Source of the DNA: Streptomyces sp. NBC_01485
GTDB lineage: Bacteria > Actinomycetota > Actinomycetes > Streptomycetales > Streptomycetaceae
Direction of reading: 5' to 3'
Assembly: GCF_036227125.1 (NCBI RefSeq)
Contig: NZ_CP109435.1
Location: 3,534,001-3,598,000 of the forward strand
DNA length: 64,000 bases
Shown here: positions 60,021 to 64,000 of the stretch, piece by piece
Numbering within the stretch: the first letter of the stretch is position 1
How the letters are laid out: each line of letters begins with the position of its first letter
Position numbers and translations under genes: made by a program
The notes under the pieces: model-generated
What the model was told of the DNA's origin: nothing
The model's input: the letters and a program-made list of their open reading frames with translations, nothing else
Database searches by the model: none

Positions 60021-61901
60021 TCAGCCGGCGACGAACGTGTGCGCCGCCTTGTCGTGCCAGCACTGCCGCCAGGGCTTGTCGAACGCGCCCCATACGACGC
60101 CCACGACGCCGACCACGAGCAGACCCGGCACGCTGTACACGAGCCAGCGGCGCAGGGCCGCCCCGAAGGACGGGGGTTCACCGCCCCCGATGTCCCGCAC
60201 CTCGAGTCCGAACAGCTTCTTGCCCAGCGTGCGGCCCCACTTGGCGGTCGGCAGCGCCTCGTAGACGACCCCGAAGACCAGCAGGACGCCGAGGACGATC
60301 CCGAGGTACACCGACGTCGTGCCGTCCAGCAGCCAGACGGTGACGGTCTCGCCGGTGAGCTTGGCCGCGTCGATCTTCGCGTTGACGTGGTCGAGGGCCT
60401 TCACGCCGAGCGGTACGGCGGCGGCGGAGGTGACGGCAGCGAGGACGAGCGTGTCGACGAGACGGGCCGCCAGCCGCTTGCCGAGGCCTGCGGGACGGGC
60501 CGAGGCCTGCCGCCGGGCGGCCGCCTGGAAGATGTCCTCGACCGGCGGCTTCCAGGGCGCGACGGGCCCGTCCTCGGCCCCCGCGAGCCGGTGCACCTGC
60601 TGCGCCCAGGACGGCTGCCCGCCACCGGGACCGGGGGCCGGCGGGACGGACGCGGATGCGGATGCCTGGGCGGCACCCTGGGCGGCGACTGCGGCGGGCT
60701 GAGGCTGGGGCACGGCAGGAGCACCGGCCTGCTGGGGAACGTTGGGGGCGGCCTGCTGGGGTCCGGGGTGAGCGGCGGACGCCCGCACGCCGGGCTGGGC
60801 GGCGGGTTGCCCGCCGGGCTGGGCGGCCGGGAAGCCGGCGGGACCCTGCGGGGCGGGGGCGCCCGGCGGCTGAGCCGCGGCCGCCCGTTCGGCAGCCGCC
60901 TTCCCGGCCCCGAAGCCGGGCCTGGCAGCGGCGGGGGCGGCGGGCGCCGCCCCGGAGGCCACGGCGGGGTCAGTGCCTGCGGAGCCCGGCGCCCCGAAAC
61001 CGGTGCCGGGGGCGGCAGCGCCCTGCCCTTGCCCGCCGAAACCCGAGCCGGGGGCAGCAGCGCCCGAACCCGGCGCGCCGAAACCCGCCCCAGGCGCCGC
61101 GCCGCTGCCGGCCGCGCCGACAGGTCCCTGGGTCCCGAAGTCGGCCGCGGCCGGACCCGCCGGACCCGGCGCGCCGAAACCGGTCGCGGCCCCGCCGCTG
61201 TCCTGCGCCGCCGCAGGGAACGTCGGGGCGGGCGTGCTTCCGGGGTGTGCGCCGGGGGCGGCCGGGTGGTGGGGTGTGCGCGGGGGCGGCGTGCGGAAGG
61301 TGACCGTGCCCTCGTCAGGGACGGGGCCCCCGGGGCCGGACGCACCGGACGGGGCCGTACCGGACGGCGATCCGGCCACCCCCGCTCCCCCGTCGCCCGA
61401 CGTCGGCCGGCGGAAGACGAACGTGCCCCCGGAGACCACGTCCCCGGCCCCGGCCCCGCCGCCGTCCTCCGGTTCTGTGGGCGGGATCGTCGCCGTGCCG
61501 TCCGTGCTCGTCGACTGGCCGCCGGGCTGGGCCGGAGACGGGAGCCTCGGGTCGGGGGTCTGCGGGCCGCCGCCCCAGGAGACCCGGCGGTCCTGGTCAC
61601 CGCCGAAGCCGGACTGGTGGGAGCGGTCGGCGCCCCACGCGGAGGCCGGCTCGGGCCGGCCGGCGTAGGGGTCGGCCGGGGCCGGGTCCTCGTCGAAGAA
61701 GTGCGGGCCGGTCTCCTCGACGGAGGCCGGGGGCGCGCCGGACGGGGGCGTGAGCGGTCCGCCGTCGGACGGGGCGGGTCGGCTGGTGCCCGGTACCCAG
61801 GCGGAGCCGTTCCAGTACCGGACGTATCCAGGGATGGACGGGTCCGGGTAAAACCCTTCGCGGGGCCGGTCGTCGCCGGGTGCCGGGGTTGGGGCGCTCA
61901 T
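60021..61901 (-). CDS. DUF2510/RDD-family membrane protein with long disordered linker
   Basis: A 626-aa protein. The N terminus has a DUF2510 motif (GFYPDPSIPGYVRYWNGSAW). Residues about 40-450 are Pro/Ala/Gly-rich and disordered, with repeated GFGAPG-type units. The C-terminal ~180 residues form an RDD domain (GLGKRLAARLVDTLVLAAVT, GRTLGKKLFGLEVRDIGGG, FDKPWRQCWHDKAAHTFV). It precedes the smaller RDD gene, and the FDKP..HDKAA ending is shared by both. Function unknown. Confidence 0.85.
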   Translation of the reverse strand: MSAPTPAPGDDRPREGFYPDPSIPGYVRYWNGSAWVPGTSRPAPSDGGPLTPPSGAPPASVEETGPHFFDEDPAPADPYAGRPEPASAWGADRSHQSGFGGDQDRRVSWGGGPQTPDPRLPSPAQPGGQSTSTDGTATIPPTEPEDGGGAGAGDVVSGGTFVFRRPTSGDGGAGVAGSPSGTAPSGASGPGGPVPDEGTVTFRTPPPRTPHHPAAPGAHPGSTPAPTFPAAAQDSGGAATGFGAPGPAGPAAADFGTQGPVGAAGSGAAPGAGFGAPGSGAAAPGSGFGGQGQGAAAPGTGFGAPGSAGTDPAVASGAAPAAPAAARPGFGAGKAAAERAAAAQPPGAPAPQGPAGFPAAQPGGQPAAQPGVRASAAHPGPQQAAPNVPQQAGAPAVPQPQPAAVAAQGAAQASASASVPPAPGPGGGQPSWAQQVHRLAGAEDGPVAPWKPPVEDIFQAAARRQASARPAGLGKRLAARLVDTLVLAAVTSAAAVPLGVKALDHVNAKIDAAKLTGETVTVWLLDGTTSVYLGIVLGVLLVFGVVYEALPTAKWGRTLGKKLFGLEVRDIGGGEPPSFGAALRRWLVYSVPGLLVVGVVGVVWGAFDKPWRQCWHDKAAHTFVAG

Positions 61902-62198
61902 GTCCGTCGTCCCGTATCTGCTCGGGGGTGGGATGGGAACCTCCACATCTATCAGACCGGCGCGGCCGCCATCGCCAGTCCCGTCGGACCCGCCCTTTTA
62001 CGGGCAACCCCGTGCACGCTCTTCACAGGTTCGGAACCACCCGCCGGAACACCCGTAGGGACACCAGCCGGAACCCGTCGCCGGAAGCCGCCGAAAAAAG
62101 TTCTCCGAACCCGCGTAATGGATCCGGCTCCACCCTCTCTCCACTCGTAAGGGCCCAACGGGTGCCCGTACGAGGTCCGTATCGAGAGGAGAACCGAC

Positions 62199-62675
62199 AT
62201 GCATCACACCGTGGTGGAGCGCGAGCTGGAGCTCAAGCTCATCCTGTCGCCGGAGCGCAGCATCCCCGTCCCGGCCCGGCTCAGCTACCGCAGCGACGAC
62301 CCCTTCGCCATCCACGTCGCCTTCCACACCAACTCCGAGCACCCGGTCGACTGGACGTTCGCCCGCGAGCTGCTGGTGGAGGGCGTGTTCCGGCCGTGCG
62401 GGCACGGGGACGTGCGGGTGTGGCCGACGAAGGTGAACGGGCGCGGCGTCGTGCTGATGGCGCTGAGTTCGCCGGACGGCGACGCGCTCCTGGAGGCGCC
62501 CGCGGCCCAGGTCTCGGCCTGGCTGGAGCGGACGTTGCGGGTGGTGCCCCCGGGGACCGAGGGTGAGCAGCTCGGCATCGACGACGGTCTGGCCGAACTG
62601 CTCGCCCCCACCCCGGCCGACGACCTGTGGCTGCGCGACCCGTGGCCGTCGGACGAGTCGAGGGAAGGGGAGTGA
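62199..62675 (+). CDS. ssgG: SsgA-like sporulation/cell-division protein
   Basis: A 158-aa SsgA-like protein, a family limited to morphologically complex actinobacteria that controls septum placement and peptidoglycan synthesis in sporulating hyphae. Family features are PVPARLSYRSDDPFAIHVAFHT, WTFARELLVEGVFRPCGHGDV and SSPDGDALLEAP. AGAGGAGAA precedes the ATG. The flanking genes (RDD proteins, FAD-linked oxidase) match the ssgG neighbourhood as recalled for S. coelicolor, so the symbol is tentative. Confidence 0.85.
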   Translation: MHHTVVERELELKLILSPERSIPVPARLSYRSDDPFAIHVAFHTNSEHPVDWTFARELLVEGVFRPCGHGDVRVWPTKVNGRGVVLMALSSPDGDALLEAPAAQVSAWLERTLRVVPPGTEGEQLGIDDGLAELLAPTPADDLWLRDPWPSDESREGE

Positions 62676-62677
62676 CT

Positions 62678-62723
62678 CCGAAAAACTGTGACACTTCGCT
62701 ACCCAGGTGTCACAGTTTTTCGG
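62678..62723. terminator. TGACAC-core hairpin between ssgG-like and oxidase genes
   Basis: CCGAAAAACTGTGACAC (62678-62694) and GTGTCACAGTTTTTCGG (62707-62723) are perfect 17-bp complements with a 12-bp loop and a T run, a strong bidirectional terminator between convergent genes. Confidence 0.9.
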
Positions 62724-62781
62724 GAAGGGGGTGTCCCCCCGGCGACCACCGGCGACCACCGGTGACCACGGGCGACCACCG

Positions 62782-64000
62782 TCAGAACAGCTTGCCGGGG
62801 TTGAGGATGCCCAGCGGGTCGAAGGCCGCCTTGACCGCCCGCTGCATCTCCACGCCCACCGGGCCGAGTTCGCGCGCGAGCCACTCCTTCTTCAGCACGC
62901 CCACGCCGTGCTCGCCGGTGATGGTGCCGCCGAGTTCCAGGCCGAGGCCCATGATCTCGTCGAAGGACTCGCGGGCGCGACGGCACTCGTCGGGGTCCTG
63001 CGCGTCGAAGCAGACGGTGGGGTGGGTGTTGCCGTCCCCGGCGTGGGCCACGACCCCGATGGTCAACCGGTGCTTCTGCGCGATGCGTTCGACGCCGTCG
63101 AGCAGCTCGCCGAGTCTCGACCGGGGCACGCACACGTCGTCGATCATCGTCGTGCCCTTGACCGCCTCCAGGGCGACGAGCGACGACCGCCGTGCCTGGA
63201 GCAGGAGTTCGGACTCGGCGAAGTCGTCGGCGGGGACCACCTGGGTGGCGCCGGCCGCCTCGCACAGCGCGCCGACGGCGGCGAGGTCGGCGGCCGGGTC
63301 GGGGGTGTCGAAGGCGGCGAGGAGCAGGGCTTCGGTGGTGTCCGGCAGGCCCATGCGGGTCAGGTCGTTGACGGCCCGGACCGTCGTACGGTCCATCAGT
63401 TCGAGGAGGGACGGGACGTGCCCGTCCGCCATGATCCGGCACACCGCGTCGCAGGCGGCGGCCCCGGACGCGAACTCGGCCGCCAGCACCAACTGCCGCG
63501 GCGGCTGCGGCCGCAGCGCCAGGACCGCCCGTACGACGATGCCGAGCGAGCCCTCGGAGCCGACGAACAGGCGGGTGAGGTCGTACCCGGCGACGCCCTT
63601 CGCCGTACGGCGGCCGGTGGACATGAGCCGGCCGTCGGCCAGGACGACGTCCAGGCCGAGGACGTACTCGGCCGTCACCCCGTACTTCACGCAGCACAGG
63701 CCGCCCGAGGCGGTGCCGATGTTGCCGCCGATCGTGCACAGCTCCCAACTGGAGGGATCGGGCGGGTAGTACAGCCCCTGTTCGCCCACCGCGCGGGAGA
63801 GGGTCGCGTTCACGACGCCCGGTTCGACGACGGCGATCCGGTCGACCGGGCTGATCTCGAGGATCCGGTCCATCTTCGTCAGGGAGACCACGACGCAGCC
63901 CTCGGAGGCGTTGGCGCCGCCGGACAGGCCGGTGCGCGCGCCCTGCGGGACGACCGGGACGCGCAGCTCGCTCGCCGTGCGCATGACGTGCTGGACCTCC
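62782..64000 (-). CDS. FAD-linked oxidase (GlcD/D-lactate dehydrogenase type), 5' end missing
   Basis: At least 406 codons of a FAD-binding oxidoreductase of the glycolate oxidase subunit D / D-lactate dehydrogenase family; the frame is open to the window edge, so the true start lies beyond 64000. The PCMH FAD-binding domain shows VVPQGARTGLSGGANASEG and DPSSWELCTIGGNIGTASGG, and the C-terminal FAD-linked oxidase domain shows VVAHAGDGNTHPTVCFD and ITGEHGVGVLKKEWL. It would oxidise a 2-hydroxy acid to a 2-oxo acid. Confidence 0.92.
   Translation of the reverse strand, partial: EVQHVMRTASELRVPVVPQGARTGLSGGANASEGCVVVSLTKMDRILEISPVDRIAVVEPGVVNATLSRAVGEQGLYYPPDPSSWELCTIGGNIGTASGGLCCVKYGVTAEYVLGLDVVLADGRLMSTGRRTAKGVAGYDLTRLFVGSEGSLGIVVRAVLALRPQPPRQLVLAAEFASGAAACDAVCRIMADGHVPSLLELMDRTTVRAVNDLTRMGLPDTTEALLLAAFDTPDPAADLAAVGALCEAAGATQVVPADDFAESELLLQARRSSLVALEAVKGTTMIDDVCVPRSRLGELLDGVERIAQKHRLTIGVVAHAGDGNTHPTVCFDAQDPDECRRARESFDEIMGLGLELGGTITGEHGVGVLKKEWLARELGPVGVEMQRAVKAAFDPLGILNPGKLF

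Noticed and set aside
59724..62150. 808-codon plus frame across both RDD genes
   Set aside because: It runs through the 14-bp repeat and reads Arg/Gly-rich; the minus frames have RDD domains.

Overview
The window is a 64 kb piece of a Streptomyces-type chromosome. The DNA is very GC-rich with strong third-position G+C, GTG starts are common, and the gene content includes DasR-type operators beside GlcNAc PTS genes, an SsgA-like sporulation protein, DUF397/XRE/ATP-binding regulator sets, a class E sortase and a CysO-CysM-Mec cysteine pathway. From about 36.5 kb onward the order (GroES-like, DUF3618, bcp, tRNA-Leu, rdgB, rph, nagF-nagE1-nagE2, cyclic-nucleotide phosphodiesterase-like hydrolase, cysM, cysO, pncA, pncB, clpS, mec, M6 protease, RDD proteins, SsgA-like, FAD-linked oxidase) looks like conserved Streptomyces core chromosome; this is recalled from general knowledge, not from a search.

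Layout. 0-10.5 kb: a ROK regulator divergent from an oxidoreductase operon with a palindromic operator between them; an FAH-family enzyme; a YidC-like insertase; a membrane protein/GntR regulator pair preceded by an unusual 15-bp repeat array; a class E sortase; a secreted GH30-like glycosidase; and a TPR/SEC-C protein. 10.6-14.3 kb: a compact defence locus with a NaeI-type restriction enzyme, a Vsr mismatch endonuclease, a C5-cytosine methyltransferase and an HNH nuclease. 14.3-19.7 kb: accessory regulators (ATP-binding/XRE/DUF397, then a small ORF/DUF6879/XRE) with decayed gene fragments and lower-GC gaps. 19.8-36.5 kb: an ECF sigma factor with its partner, a broken hydrolase, membrane proteins, a GlxA-type regulator, a cell-wall-anchored alginate-lyase-like protein, DUF445, an SGNH hydrolase, DUF1707, an ABC-2 exporter and a class A penicillin-binding protein. 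36.5-64 kb: the conserved block above, with a second ATP-binding/XRE/DUF397 set at 48-49.8 kb.

How genes connect. The methyltransferase should protect host DNA from the NaeI-type enzyme, and Vsr should repair the T:G mismatches its product creates. CysO, CysM and Mec make cysteine, and a 31-codon leader peptide ending in Cys-stop sits upstream of cysO-cysM. nagF supplies EIIB to the EIIC permeases nagE1 and nagE2, and three DasR-like sites flank them. The class E sortase could anchor the LATTG-tailed alginate-lyase-like protein.

The window is rich in short tandem repeats (9, 12, 14, 15, 17, 18 and 20 bp units), both intergenic and coding, and in strong hairpins between convergent genes, three of which share a TGACAC core. 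The most unusual unexplained elements are the 15-bp array before the GntR operon, the 14-bp array between the two RDD genes and the 20-bp triplet before the SGNH hydrolase. All functional statements rest on motif recognition by eye; no database search was run.
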